This document shows positions 39,570-53,374 of a DNA stretch of 64,000 bases, one piece after another. The DNA comes from Serripes groenlandicus. Taxonomy: Eukaryota > Mollusca > Bivalvia > Cardiida > Cardiidae. Below the pieces are notes generated by a model, which saw only the letters and a list, made by a program, of their open reading frames with translations, did no database searches and was not told the DNA's origin. The position numbers and the translations under genes are program-made. The stretch lies in NCBI GenBank assembly GCA_031761405.1, contig JASEVX010000003.1, positions 68,239,044 to 68,303,043 of the forward strand, in the 5' to 3' direction. Position 1 is the first letter of the stretch. The number at the start of each line of letters is the position of its first letter.

Positions 39570-39798
39570 TTAACCCTTTGCCTCATATAGACGCTTTCTG
39601 ACGACTCTGCAGCAGACAACTTTTAAAAACATCGCGGCAAAAGGACAAATTGCTCTTGATGAGCAATTTCTTCATTTGCTACAATGTTCTCAACTCAATT
39701 CAATAATTATACTTTCATTTAATGAGGAAATCGACATGTTTGCCTAGATATCTCCAAAGTCGTCTTCTGCAGGTTTGTTGCATGTGGGAAAGGGTTAA
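39570..39798 (+). mobile_element. TTAA-MITE, full copy
   Basis: TTAACCCTTTGCCTCATATA to CATGTGGGAAAGGGTTAA. Confidence 0.85.
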
Positions 39799-40159
39799 AA
39801 TACTTAAAAACTGTAATATTACGTATCTGCTGGGGAAGATTGTTCGAAAGGATATATATCCCTGATAAGCAAAACACTACTTGCGAAACCCCTTAACCGT
39901 GGGCAAAGACACTCACCATCACTAATCTCGACTTAGATCGAGCATGAGGATGGGGACAGAGCAGGATACACTAAACCTTGTATAATGAGTATGTAGTGAG
40001 TGAACAAGTTTAAAGTGTTCTGCCAAATAATCTGGAGTTATACCTGATTTAACATTGAAGACATGACGCAATTTAGTTGGTCAACTCTTTTCCCCACTTG
40101 TAACCACTTTAAATATTCAAACTGGCGTAGACCACAACATGAGACATCGAGTCCATATT
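39799..40159. other. Intergenic, nothing recognised
   Basis: No repeat, RNA gene or credible open frame seen. Confidence 0.4.
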
Positions 40160-40417
40160 CAGAAGAGAGGAAACACAACATTGTGGACTTGTGCGTAAAG
40201 TATCGACCCGGATCAGCCTAAGCATGCCGCACAAGCGGATAGAAACTTTTCGCATCCTGTAGATTTTCTGTTTCAGGAATCATTACTCTATACCTCTACG
40301 CCCTGGAACGGAATGTGTCGGCCCGGATATGTCTGCGCGGACTGCGCAGGCTCATCTGGTTCGATACATTACGCAGAGGCCATACTGTTGGTTTTCTCGC
40401 GGGACGGCTCATATCTT
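40160..40417. mobile_element. GC-richer foldback element, copy 1
   Basis: Arms AGTATCGACCCGGATCAGCC and GGCTCATCTGGTTCGATACA around a middle with CTCTATACCTCTACGCCC; right end TTTCTCGCGGGACGGCTCAT. The 112-codon frame across it is not a gene. Confidence 0.75.
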
Positions 40418-40841
40418 CTTTCCAGTTCGCTACCCTTAGGAATTAGAAACATGTATATTCCAAACTATTGTAAGCCAGACCACATTGTAAGGTTTCCATT
40501 CAATCCTGGCCATTTCTTCACACCAACTAAAGAAGTCTTCAATTTTTATTCTGCTGTTCTTATGGAAATGTATATTTGGGACCATATGGCAGTCCTGTCT
40601 GCTGTACAAACAGGCGTTAGCAAATTGCGACTATATCTCGTCATGGAGTGAGGTTGTAAAGAGTATAACGAGCCATCAGTGCGTTGTTTGTGCCAAGCGA
40701 AGATCCGGATTAACCCGCGCATACACACAGGCTAATCAGTATGTGTGGTTTCCAACAGTAGTCACAGCTCCCTAAGCGTTCGTGAAAATTCTAGCAAGCA
40801 GTGTAATGTTATTAACTGCTTTATTTTACATCGATTGTGAA

Positions 40842-43150
40842 ACAGGCTTTCAGCTAACATCAATCACGATCGATGAGTGATTCCTAAAGATCTAACCAGT
40901 GCCAACACCGTCATGGTCAGAGCTCGTTTATCACGGGATTTAAAACCTGGGATTCTGGAAAGGAGAGAGGACACTCTACAACTGCATCAGTGCACCAGTG
41001 TATTTAGTATTCGGATTGTTTCTATGAACAGACGCATCTTCACATGCACGCGTTCTGATTTACTGAAACATATATACATGTCGTGTCTTCCTATACACCA
41101 GCACTTTTTACCCGAAATATTTTGTTTGAGGTTTAGTTTTAGCCCTTGTTGTTTACTTTAATAACGAAATAACGTAAACATGTTTATATTAGCATTTTCT
41201 GGATCAATAACATGGCTACATAATGTCTTACTGTCTATCCACAATGAGACAATTTTTTTATTGTGGCGATTGGTTTGACAATCGCCACAATGCTAACAGA
41301 AACAACAACAACGAAAAATATTTACATAGTCGGTTTTGAACAATCGGTTGATATTTTTTTTCCTTACTGCAAACTAATTTACTCACATCCGTTATAGTTC
41401 CATCATTGATGCAGAGACGTGATTAATAATAATTATGTCAGTGCTACTTTGGTACCGGATTGTTACTAATATTTGAGTTTTATGAAGACATTATCTACAT
41501 AGAGTTAAACTATGTAAATATTATCTTCATCATGATTGGGCAGATAATAAATATCATTGCGCGTTCTAACTGCCTTGCAAATACCGGTAACTCTGATGAT
41601 ACTCAAATCTGGAAATTCCAAAAGGTTCTATAAATAGCTCGCGAGATTGCATGGTTATCTCAATATTATAAACGCTTTATTGTGTAGTTGTTTAAATATA
41701 TGAAAGCGTCTAGATGATAAGACTGGTTTACAAAGGTTTAAAGGTGTGTACACACGTTATGTATACAAGTCTGCACGTTCTAGAGTCAATTCGCAATCAA
41801 TGCTGAAAGTGTAGCCTAATGTAGTTTGGAGATTGAGCATTATAATATATGCCTATATTTTTATAAATTGAACAGTTTGGCAAATAGTGAAATTGTGCTT
41901 TTTGAGCATGTTTTGTGTTTGTTTTTGCACTCACAGTTTAACAACCTCAGAGACATATAAATACATTGTGTTTATATGTCTCTGACAACCCTCAATCATG
42001 CAATGTGAAGGGACTAAATTGAACAGACCTGTTTAATATCGGACATCATTGAAACAAACACCAAACTAATGGATACTGTTTTCTCTCTTTTCTTGATAAT
42101 TTAGTCATTTCTAAAGTGTAAAAAATATTTTATCTTAATATGGCCTAGCGACCTGGTGATGAACATGTGATTACCTGAACAGTTTAGTTTACAAATAGCC
42201 ATTCTAATGAGCTAAAACGGTAGTCTATCGAATACCAACTAGATTTTTCATAAGTTTGGAATGGCCTAATTTTGAACACATCATGACCAATTTTAGAACG
42301 TAACTAAAAAATCACCAAGACAACATTCTGGCAAACTAACATTATTCTACTGTCAAAAGATGCAGGTTTGATACATTCTCAAATTTACCCGCACCAGAGT
42401 CATCGGAAGCCCTACACCGATATACTGCTTGTTACTTTGCAGGATTTTCCATACGATCGCCACTACAGTGCCATTGGCGCTTTGATTTATTTTCTATACG
42501 ATCGCCACTACAGTGCCATCGGCGCTTTGATTTAACAATCGGCTGCCGACGTTTTCTTAAAACAGCTGCCCAGAATAGGAAGTGAATGTTCTCTCTAGTA
42601 TTGACTATCTAGTTCAGTTATGACCTATGATAGTAGTTCTCGACATTTATCAAAAAAAAAAATGTCCTTTTCTCACAGCCAGACTTTGTCATTCGCTTCA
42701 CCCTTCTTCGAACCCGCTTAAAATTTGGTCGATACGATTTACTGCAGTACATAAAAACATGTGGCCTACCGACAAATCGAACGCAGTCGCTGTGTATCAC
42801 TTACATTTTTGTAGTCTAACTTTCACAAAACCTACCTACTGTTCAATGTTTATCGATTTCCCTTAGAGCGTGTATAAACAGAAATAATTTAAGATATGTA
42901 TAAAGAGTACATGATCAAACATTGAATATTAGAAGACATATCGTATCGTGCTTAGCCTACACCTTTACCGGTTTATATATATCTATACGCTGTTTGATTG
43001 CTATCGAGGATTAATCAGTGCATATATGGTGAGTACGTTAATATTATATTAATGTTGTGTCATTGGAATTTTACTCGGTTTTCAACATTATTTCAGTTAT
43101 AGCCAATTATATTGAGGGATATCATGAGACTGCAGTCACTTACATTCGCA
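40842..43150. other. Intergenic DNA with small inverted and direct repeats
   Basis: No gene recognised. Contains inverted repeats ATTGTGGCGATTG/CAATCGCCACAAT (about 41261-41292) and CAGAGACATATAAA/TTTATATGTCTCTG (41948-41984), and a 44-bp direct duplication at 42447-42534 (CGATCGCCACTACAGTGCCA). Confidence 0.5.
41948..41984. mobile_element. 37-bp mini-palindrome
   Basis: Arms of 14 bp, CAGAGACATATAAA and mirror, 9-bp loop, flanked by ACAACCT and ACAACCC. Same form as 38427-38462. Confidence 0.5.
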
Positions 43151-43154
43151 TTCC

Positions 43155-43362
43155 ATTTCCCAACATATAGGCGCTATTTGTGAGACTCGACAGCAGACGA
43201 CTTTTGAGAACATTGTGTCAAAAGAAGAAATTGCTCAGAACGAGCAATTTCCCCCTTTTGCCACTATGTTTTCACTTTCATTTATCGAGTTATTATATAT
43301 ATTAGCCATGGTGGTTTCAAATTCGTCTGCTTCGGACGTTGTATGTGAGAAAGGGTTTAACT
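43155..43362 (+). mobile_element. Decayed TTAA-MITE
   Basis: CATTTCCCAACATATAGGCG to GTATGTGAGAAAGGGTTTAAC; hairpin CTC/GAG class. Confidence 0.7.
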
Positions 43363-43537
43363 ATTTTGTCTATAGTGTACATCAAGCGGAAAGAAACATT
43401 TTCAGCAATTAATCTTCTTTTAGTAAATCTTTATTGACGAGCTAAATAAACAATAGTCCCGGGTCTGAAACCGTTTCAAGTAGCCCTTGTTACTAAACAA
43501 CAGTTTCAGCTCTAAAAAGTATTAGATTATATGTGCC

Positions 43538-44032
43538 GTTCCACGAAAAAAACAACATTATGGACTCTGCGTAATGTATCGATCCAGATCAGCCTGCGCA
43601 GTCTGCGCAAGCTAGTCCGGGCCGACACATTCCGTCTCAGGGGAATAGAGGTATAGAGTAATGATTCCTGAAACAGAAAAACCAGAGGAGGCGAAAAGTT
43701 TCTAGCCGGATTAACCTGCGCGGCTTGCTTAATTAACCCTTTCCCTCATATAGACGCTTTCTGACGCCTCTGTAGCAGACGGCTTTTTGAAAACATAGTG
43801 ACAAAAGAAGAAATTGCACAAAACGTGCAATTTCTCCTTTTGCCACAATGTTTTCCACTTTTTGTCATAGGTTATCCATTCAATTATGGAGATTTTCTTT
43901 TTTTTGACAAAATACGTTCAAAGTCGTCTGCTGCAGAATTGTCGTATGAGGGGAAAAGGGTTAAATTGGTACTGCTCGATACTTTACGCAGAGTCAATAA
44001 TGTTGGTTTTCTCGTGGAACAGCTCATTTATT
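43538..44032. mobile_element. Foldback element, copy 2, split by a TTAA-MITE
   Basis: Left part 43538-43736, right part 43961-44032 (GGTACTGCTCGATACTTTAC, GTTTTCTCGTGGAACAGCTC); together they match 52583-52847. Confidence 0.75.
43733..43964 (+). mobile_element. TTAA-MITE inserted in the foldback element
   Basis: TTAACCCTTTCCCTCATATA to GAGGGGAAAAGGGTTAA, target TTAA duplicated. Confidence 0.9.
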
Positions 44033-44114
44033 TATTTCATCCCGTTTGAGTTCTTCTGACATCTTTTCCTCAGATAAGAGTATCTTGTTGTCAAAGTTCG
44101 ACAACAAGACAAGA

Positions 44115-44720
44115 TACATCTGTATGCATCTTCAGCAGACAGCCTTTAAACATTTATGTCAAACTGTGTCCATAGGGAACATTTAATCCCTTTACCACAA
44201 TGTATCGATTATATTCTATGACTATTATACTCTCATGTTTATAGATTGCCCATATCTTTGAAAGTCGTCTGCTACCTGTAGGTGTGATAGAGGGTTAACT
44301 AGTGTAAAGTCATTAACGGCACAATTACCATGCGGCTTAATAAGTAACAATAATAGACTTTTGACCCTTTCACACCTTAACCAAATCTACGGCAGACGAC
44401 TTCGAACATATTTTGACAGAATATATAAATTCAACAAGAGTTGCTGCAAAATGCAGTAAATGGATGTTAATGCGGGAATCAGCATGTTATGGCTTAAGAA
44501 ATACTGTTTGATTCGAAAAACACAAAACCCGCTTTTAAATATATGATATAAATATATGATAACAATAGTTTTTTAGTTAAATACGTAAAACGAAAACAAA
44601 CAAAAACTTTTCCCAACGTAGACAGGGACGTAGATAAGATCTTATCTACGTCCCTGTTTTGAGGAAAGTTGTCTGCTAGATATGTATCAAAATGCGTTTA
44701 CACGTGGGAAACGGTTAAAC
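44115..44720. mobile_element. Two decayed TTAA-MITEs with a 36-bp palindrome
   Basis: 44115-44298 ends GTGATAGAGGGTTAAC; 44360-44720 begins GACCCTTTCACACC and ends CACGTGGGAAACGGTTAA. At 44622-44657 there is a perfect palindrome with arms ACAGGGACGTAGATAAGA. Confidence 0.55.
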
Positions 44721-44895
44721 CTAAACCTTTCCTTCTTAAGATGACATGTGTTACCATTCACCGAAACGACTAGGTTTCAACTTTTGAATCACGAATTCGA
44801 ATATCGACACAACCGACATTATTCATTTGTAAATCATCATTTGTCGTTAAATTCCCTGTTTATGAAAGTTTAAAAACATCAACAACAAGGATATA

Positions 44896-45180
44896 TTGAT
44901 TTATTGGGGTTTAAGGCCGTTTTCAACAATGCTTCAGTCATTTCACGTCGGCCAGTTCACCTACTCATGTGTTTCTTGCAATTGGCTCTCCACACAAATA
45001 CTTTCAAAGCAACTGGCTGCTTTTCCACATATACTGTTAGTCTATTGGTGGAAAACGAATGACGCTTGTCACAGTGATTTTTGTCAAACGTTGGAGAGAA
45101 TGTTTACCGAGCTGGGGTTCGACCTCACTACCCGTGAATTGACAACCCGCCTCGCTACAGACTGAGTTACCGGGATCGGC
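44896..45180 (-). mobile_element. tRNA-derived SINE, type A, copy 2
   Basis: Matches 17987-18296: GGGGTTTAAGGCCGTTTTCA, GCAACTGGCTGCTTTTCCAC, and a tRNA-like head at its right end. Confidence 0.75.
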
Positions 45181-45657
45181 ATTAACAACAAGGAACGCAT
45201 TGGTGGTGAACGAAACACCTTCTTATGACTGACACACATATAACCATACTCCTGCTGAATTCCTGCTACTTATATCACCCTAGTTTTTGACGAGATCATA
45301 GTACATTTAATGCGAAATTGAAAACATGAAGTTGTACAGTTTTGCATTTGGATGAATTCATAGCCAATTATAGGAATATCAAGATAACACATGTCGAGTT
45401 GAGCAACCAACGGTCTAGAGCCTGGTCCGGCTACGCTGATTCAACCGATTGGCATAGCTCTACACGCATGACCCAGGCTTCATACAATCGGTTCCACCAG
45501 TCAACGGCTTATTATTGATGTTAAACAATATATACACACACACACACATATGCTGTTTAAAGTCGCATACAACGAGGTAACGGTTAAATTCGTTGAAACT
45601 CAAGAACATTTAGTAAACTGAAAAAAATGAGTATATGCTTCAGGTTTTTTTTTCCAG
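45181..45657. other. Upstream region of the NHL gene
   Basis: Holds (CA)n at about 45532 and a repeat shared with 56440-56580 (ATAGCCAAT, GTCGAGTTGAGCA, TAGAGCCTG). A polypyrimidine tract and CAG at 45657 mark the acceptor of the first coding exon. Confidence 0.5.
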
Positions 45658-45695
45658 GTACACAGGGGACAATGCCCTGATCGAATGCCGACATC

Positions 45696-48347
<2,652 letters not shown>

Positions 48348-48406
48348 TTGATTAAGAACCAACGCACGTATTTCATTTTGTAAATTTCGACCAGGATGGA
48401 CGTTGA

Positions 48407-48414
48407 TAAATAAA
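48407..48414 (+). terminator. Polyadenylation signal of the NHL gene
   Basis: AATAAA within GATAAATAAAGTAAAC, about 60 bases after the TGA stop. Confidence 0.6.
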
Positions 48415-48522
48415 GTAAACAATCTTATTCGGATCGTCGTCTGATTGAAAGAAACAACAACAACAGAGTTTCCAAAAACTTTGCCAAAACAGATTAAATA
48501 GCCTTACTGTGAAATTAAATTA

Positions 48523-48717
48523 GGGTCTAGATAAGAAAGGGTTTACAGCTCTTTTCCCCAAAAATATCTTTCTTATTATCCAACCAAACCCTATGATATG
48601 AGTACTCAAAAGAATCGTCTCACTGAGACGATTCTTTTGAGTACCCACAACAAAGGGTTAGAGGGTCAAATAAGGATGTTACAACAGGGGAAAACGCCCC
48701 TCATCTAGAGCTCTATA
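48523..48717. mobile_element. Palindromic MITE, copy 5
   Basis: Outer left TCTAGATAAGAAAGGGTTTAC, core 48589-48659 with AAAAGAATCGTCTCACTGAG, outer right CATCTAGAGCTCTA. Confidence 0.85.
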
Positions 48718-49034
48718 TGTGATATTGGATGTTAAATGTTTTGTCTCCAACAATATAAGTAGCGTCAGGCAAAAGGGGCTATCGTTTCACATGTGCAGAG
48801 TGCTAGATATTATTTGGCACTCAAACGATACGTTGTAGGTACTCGGTGTTTGGTTGAGTAATAAGAGAGATAGTGTAGGGAAATTCTAGTCCTCTGCAAG
48901 TGAACAGTGAAGTCGGGCATGTTATGAATCCGCATAAAATCTTCGTTATTAGCCAACGATTTAAGGATACATGCATGTTACTTCTGAGAACAAAGCCAAA
49001 ACTTAGCCCGTGTGGATTTAATACGCCTTAAACC

Positions 49035-49256
49035 TTAACCATATGTAGACGTTTTCTGAAGCCTTTGCAGTAAACGACTTTTGAAATAATTGTGAACAAA
49101 TGGAAAACTTGCTCATGATGAACTTTTTCTCCATTTGACTCAAAGATTTCAACTATTATCAATAATTATACCATCATTTAAAGATAGTTTCCATATCTTT
49201 GCCGATACTTTTTCAAGCTCGTCTGATGTAGATTTCTTGTATGTGGGAAAGGGTTA
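49035..49256 (+). mobile_element. TTAA-MITE, older copy
   Basis: TTAACCATATGTAGACG to GTATGTGGGAAAGGGTTAA. Confidence 0.75.
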
Positions 49257-49328
49257 AGTGGTGTCTATGGAGATGCATTAAGACTTCATTCCGTCTGACG
49301 TGACTCAGTTATGATACATGTATAACCA

Positions 49329-49715
49329 GTCTGGTATATCGGCAGATGATCAGACTTGTTTTCTGTCCTTCTCTTTCTAGATTCTTATTTCGACATTTTA
49401 ACCCTAACAAGAGCATGTTGACGCATGCGCAACAGACGACCTTTGTAAACATTGGAGACAAACTTATTCAACAATAACCAGTATGGTAAATAGGCAGATG
49501 ATCAAACTGTTTTATGTCATTCTCTTTCTAGATTCTTATTTCGAGATTTTGAACCTTGCCAACGAACAAGAGCATTTTGAAGCGTCTGTAATAGACTACT
49601 TTTGAAAACATAGGAGAAAAGTTAATTCAATAATAATGCTTCCATTTAAAAATATTTGCACTAGTTTCGTCTCAAATCGTCTGCTGCAGAATTGTTGTAT
49701 GTGGGAGAGGGTAAA
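49329..49715. repeat. Decayed MITE with ~70-bp local duplication
   Basis: GGCAGATGATCA...TTCTCTTTCTAGATTCTTATTTCGA occurs at 49333-49398 and 49493-49547, each followed by MITE-like AACAAGAGCAT and AGACGAC sequence. Confidence 0.6.
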
Positions 49716-50009
49716 GGGTTGGCGGCACCATTGTTTTCACTTTTCTTTCCAATTTCTTTTTAGGCATGCAACATTCAATTACTTCTCTGTGAAGGCTCTT
49801 GATGTATGCAGTATTGTAATCGTGAACTCGGAAGAAAAGAAAAAATTACACATAATAAACACATAATTAACAAAATTTTCATTTTCTAAAATGTTTTCTA
49901 TCCTATTTCAAAATAATAGTAATTGCTGTCAACTGTGTTCTTGTACATGGGAAGCGAAGCGATAAGAGCATGCTGTTGACCAATATTTAAGATGTTTTGA
50001 CATGTGATG

Positions 50010-50215
50010 ATAACTTCCAACATATAGACGCTTTCTGACGCCTCTGTAACAGACGACTTTTGGAAACAATGCGGCAAATGGAGAAATTGCTCATAATGAG
50101 CAATTTCTCCTTTTGTCATAATGTTTTCAATTATTTTCGATAGTTATACTATTATTTTTACCTAGATGTTTTTTAAAATCGTCTGCTGCAGACTGACTGT
50201 ATGTTGGAAAGGCTA
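50010..50215 (+). mobile_element. TTAA-MITE, older copy
   Basis: CCAACATATAGACGCTTTCT to GTATGTTGGAAAGGCTAAAC; hairpin GAAATTGCTCATAATGAGCA. Confidence 0.75.
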
Positions 50216-50398
50216 AACGTTGCATAATACAGAGACTTATTGCAGTAACTCATGGAAGCACAGGCGTCTCTTTTGAGACAATTGAAAAAACAACAACAAT
50301 ACCTGGTTAAATTACTACAAATAGTCTTTATATGGTGCATATGCTATAGAAATAACGACTGTAATCGTATGAGAAAACTCGGCGAATCCCAAACAAGA

Positions 50399-50625
50399 CC
50401 GTGTTACTATAAATAGACTCCCTATTGTATTATCATTATTATACTATATGGACCGTATAGAGGGGCTATTTATAGTAACACGGGAAGGATCCCTAATTTA
50501 CCATTACGATCATTTTTATCATAGCGTAGGGACAATATAGAGATACTTTTCGAGTATTTTAACAGGTATTGTGTATTTTCCCCCGTTTTCTACTGTAATG
50601 GTTAATTCGGACGCCTGTGATTGAA
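50399..50625. repeat. Inverted repeat (CCGTGTTACTATAAATAG) and interspersed repeat
   Basis: Arms CCGTGTTACTATAAATAG at 50399 and its mirror at about 50467-50484, then sequence shared with 37450-37640. Confidence 0.65.
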
Positions 50626-50965
50626 GGTCCTACACCTCAATGGTGTTGTGATAAGAGCGGCTGCCTAGGGAGTGGGATAGTCCAGGGTTCGATCCACGGT
50701 CGAGTTATAACAAAAACATTTAAAATGGTAGTAATGGCTTCCCTCTTTTGAGTTCAGGGTTGCGGGGATAGCATTACGACTGATGCAACGATGTCAGGAT
50801 AAATCATAAAGGTAGTACTGGAAAATTACCAGAACATGTCGTGATATTACTTTAATACTGTTGAAAACGACATAAAACACAAGTCAAACAAATAATTTAT
50901 TATTACTTTCGATATAACTACTAAGTTAGATGCGAACATTTAATTAGTTATGTCGCATTGAAATT

Positions 50966-51062
50966 GTGTATTATGATAACCAATACAAAGTGTATTATGA
51001 TAACCAATACAAAGTGTATTATGATAACCAATAACAAGTGTATTATGATAACCAATACAAAG
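50966..51062. repeat. 22-bp tandem repeat (x4) overlapping a stop codon
   Basis: Units GTATTATGATAACCAATACA (+AA/AG). The rightmost unit encodes the last codons and TAA of the methyltransferase-like gene on the minus strand. Confidence 0.95.
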
Positions 51063-51657
51063 AATCGCCCATTCCACCAAAATCAACACGCATGTAAACA
51101 TTCAGGTTTGCTTTCAACCATTCCAATGTGCAAGCCTCTTGCAATATTGACGAAGCTTGCTTATCTAAAACGAATCCTAGCTCTTCCATACGGTTACTGA
51201 CGTACTCCATGGTTCTGCTGTTCACGTGATTTAGTCCCCCCTGACCAGGAACAGCCCAACTGAGAATGATGCCCGTTATAGCGTGGCGACATAGGTTATC
51301 TAAGTACGTACTTTCGTACAGGCGAGGTATGTGTTCAGCGACTTCAAGGGAGATAATAAAGTCGTAGAGAGGTATTTTATACTGTGGTAAAGTAAGATCG
51401 AGGTATTTCACACGTCCAGAGCTTGTTTCTTCGCTAAACGGAGCCCCGTCGTAAGAATCGAAGGATGCAACCTCTCCGAGTTTTAGAATTTCACGTTTGT
51501 AAGCGCCTGGGCCGTCACCGAAGCTTCCGACTGACTTGGATTTCAGGAATGCAGACAAAGCGTGCACTAGACCATGATCTGTTACATGATGGCCGCTGTT
51601 TTCTGAACTGGCAATTTTGCACCATCCGCCATCACCGCTAGTCACGTCTCCTGACCA
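51043..51657 (-). CDS. Methyltransferase-like exon 2 (catalytic core)
   Basis: 205 codons including the TAA stop, beginning WSGDVTSGDGGWCKI. It contains the SAM-binding glycine motif and the acidic YDFIISLEVAEH stretch, and ends GGMGDSLYWLS. Confidence 0.8.
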   Translation of the reverse strand, partial: WSGDVTSGDGGWCKIASSENSGHHVTDHGLVHALSAFLKSKSVGSFGDGPGAYKREILKLGEVASFDSYDGAPFSEETSSGRVKYLDLTLPQYKIPLYDFIISLEVAEHIPRLYESTYLDNLCRHAITGIILSWAVPGQGGLNHVNSRTMEYVSNRMEELGFVLDKQASSILQEACTLEWLKANLNVYMRVDFGGMGDSLYWLS

Positions 51658-53374
51658 CTGTAATGTTAAAGAAACGAGTGATTGGTTAATAATAAGTTAC
51701 ATAACTTATTCAATGACATCATGAAAGTATTTCAACTATACCTACCAATGGTTTGCCTGACTTTCCTGATCAAGTACTCCACTCATGTTTTAGGCAACTG
51801 ACTGTTTTCCAGCATGGGTTTTGTAATTGCATTGATGGTGCACCGGTGACGCTTAATTTCTGTTAATGACCGGAACGAAAGTTGGACTAGTAAGAAACTT
51901 GTTTATTTTCTTAAAACCTGAAATACCTCTTCGTAACAAAAGGGGCAAGGCACTAGGTCTCCAAACAGAAAAGAGCATAACGACATTTCTAGAATGGTTG
52001 CATGACTAAATGTCGAACGGAAAATATCCTTTTCCGGCAGCGTGAAGGTCGGGCTTGCGTGACGTGCCTTAACATAATGTAAGGCAGTGTGATATTACAT
52101 GCACAGTGTACGTTTTTGCGAATCAACACGTGTGCTTATAAGTGGCCCGGTGGTCTAGTGGTTAATACGCTGGACTGTCAATCCATAGGTTCGGGGTCAA
52201 ATCCAGATCCGGGTTCTGGGAATTTCTGAAGTGCTTTTAAGTGCCTCCGTCAAAAGGTCAAGTTCTGAACCTCCACCAATGGGCTAGGTCTATGTGGAAA
52301 AGCAGTCAGTTGCTTGGAAAGATTGTTGTGTGAAGTACTGGTGACGGAAAACCAGGCGAACTGGCCGCCGTGATAGGACTGAGAAATTGTTAAAAACGGC
52401 GTTAATCAATCAATCAATCAAGTTCTGAATCGTTATAGGAAAAATGGGCATAGTGTGTATTGGTGCTATACACTGAGCACGTTTAAGAACCAGGGCATCT
52501 TTTCGGAAAGAGCTAGCGTTTCACACCTCTAACTATGTATCTTGAACTATGCTGAAACTGTTCAGTGCGTTAACATGATATGAGCCATCCCGCGAGAAAA
52601 CCAACATTATGGCCTCTGCGTAATGTATCGACCCGGATCAGCATAAGCATGCCGCGTAGGCTTACCCGGATAGACACTTTTCGCCTCATGTGGATTTTCT
52701 GTTTTAGGAATCTTTACTCTATACCTCTATTCCCCTGAGACGGAATGTGTCGGCCCGGATCAGTCTGCGCGGACTGCGCAGGCTGATCCGGGTCGATACA
52801 TTACGCAGAGGCCATAATGTTGGTTTTCTCGCGGGACGGCTCATATAGTGCACCCTATTAAATAGGCCTAAATAAGCTTAAATACTTATGGTCAATCAGA
52901 GCGTTTGGTCTCTACAACTGTATAACATCACTTAAGACTTAATACAATTCAGCCCTCGTTATAGACAACTGTACAGTTTTGCCAATTGTGTGATATCAAT
53001 TGATACATACATATATTCATATATCTTACCTCGCATTGCATTTTCCCGATCAGTTCCCACATGTGATTCATCTGCAGCGATAGCAGATCTCTCTCAACTT
53101 TAATTCGCTTCATGATAACATCAAGGCTAGGACCCTGTTGTGCATTACCACCTCCTTTTTTGTCGGCTTCTTTTGAATTCGTCCTGTACTGCTTCCAAAG
53201 AGTATTATAGACAGCTTTGACATTCTCCAACTCACTTATATATTCAAAATGATCCTTTGTAGCACAACTGTATATATTTGTTATGTAGGTAAACTTGATG
53301 ATAAATATTACACATACAATTGTACATACGACGTATAGCAACCTGACAATGACAGGTCTGTTGATCCTCTTCAT
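51043..53374 (-). CDS. Membrane-anchored SAM-dependent methyltransferase-like protein
   Basis: Two coding exons, 53374-53030 and 51657-51043, joined in phase 0 (donor GAG|GTAAGA, acceptor ATTACAG), encode 319 aa. Exon 1 has a short basic N-terminus, one hydrophobic segment (about residues 8-28, VIVRLLYVVCTIVCVIFIIK), then a charged, probably coiled-coil stem: a type II membrane topology. Exon 2 holds a class I methyltransferase-like core with VGSFGDGPGAYKR as SAM motif I and YDFIISLEVAEHIP as the post-I/motif IV region, then ILSWAVPGQGGLNHVNSRT. The acceptor substrate is unknown. The start ATG follows GCTACC. The last codons and stop lie in a four-copy 22-bp tandem repeat, so the C-terminus may be recently altered. 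It resembles Golgi-type methyltransferase-like proteins only in architecture. Confidence 0.75.
52142..52420 (+). mobile_element. tRNA-derived SINE, type A, copy 3
   Basis: Plus orientation: A-box-like TGGTCTAGTGGTTAATACGC, B-box region AGGTTCGGGGTCAAATCC, GAAAAGCAGTCAGTTGCTTGG, tail AATCAATCAATCAATCA. Lies in the methyltransferase-like gene intron. Confidence 0.85.
52583..52847. mobile_element. Foldback element, copy 3, complete
   Basis: ~62-bp TIRs: ATGAGCCATCCCGCGAGAAA, CTCTGCGTAATGTATCGACC at left and their mirrors at right (TTTTCTCGCGGGACGGCTCA). Confidence 0.85.
53030..53374 (-). CDS. Methyltransferase-like exon 1 (signal anchor and stem)
   Basis: 115 codons from ATG to MQCE at donor GTAAGA. 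It holds the transmembrane anchor and stem. Two Cys and one Trp near its end (MWELIGKMQCE) precede the catalytic exon. Confidence 0.75.

Noticed and set aside
40313..40651. 112-aa plus-strand frame
   Set aside because: Its first third lies in the foldback element and the remainder shows no recognisable domain.
44616..44665. Target-site duplication around the 44622 palindrome
   Set aside because: Flanks ACGTAGA and TTTTGAG do not match, so only two of the three mini-palindromes have duplicated flanks.
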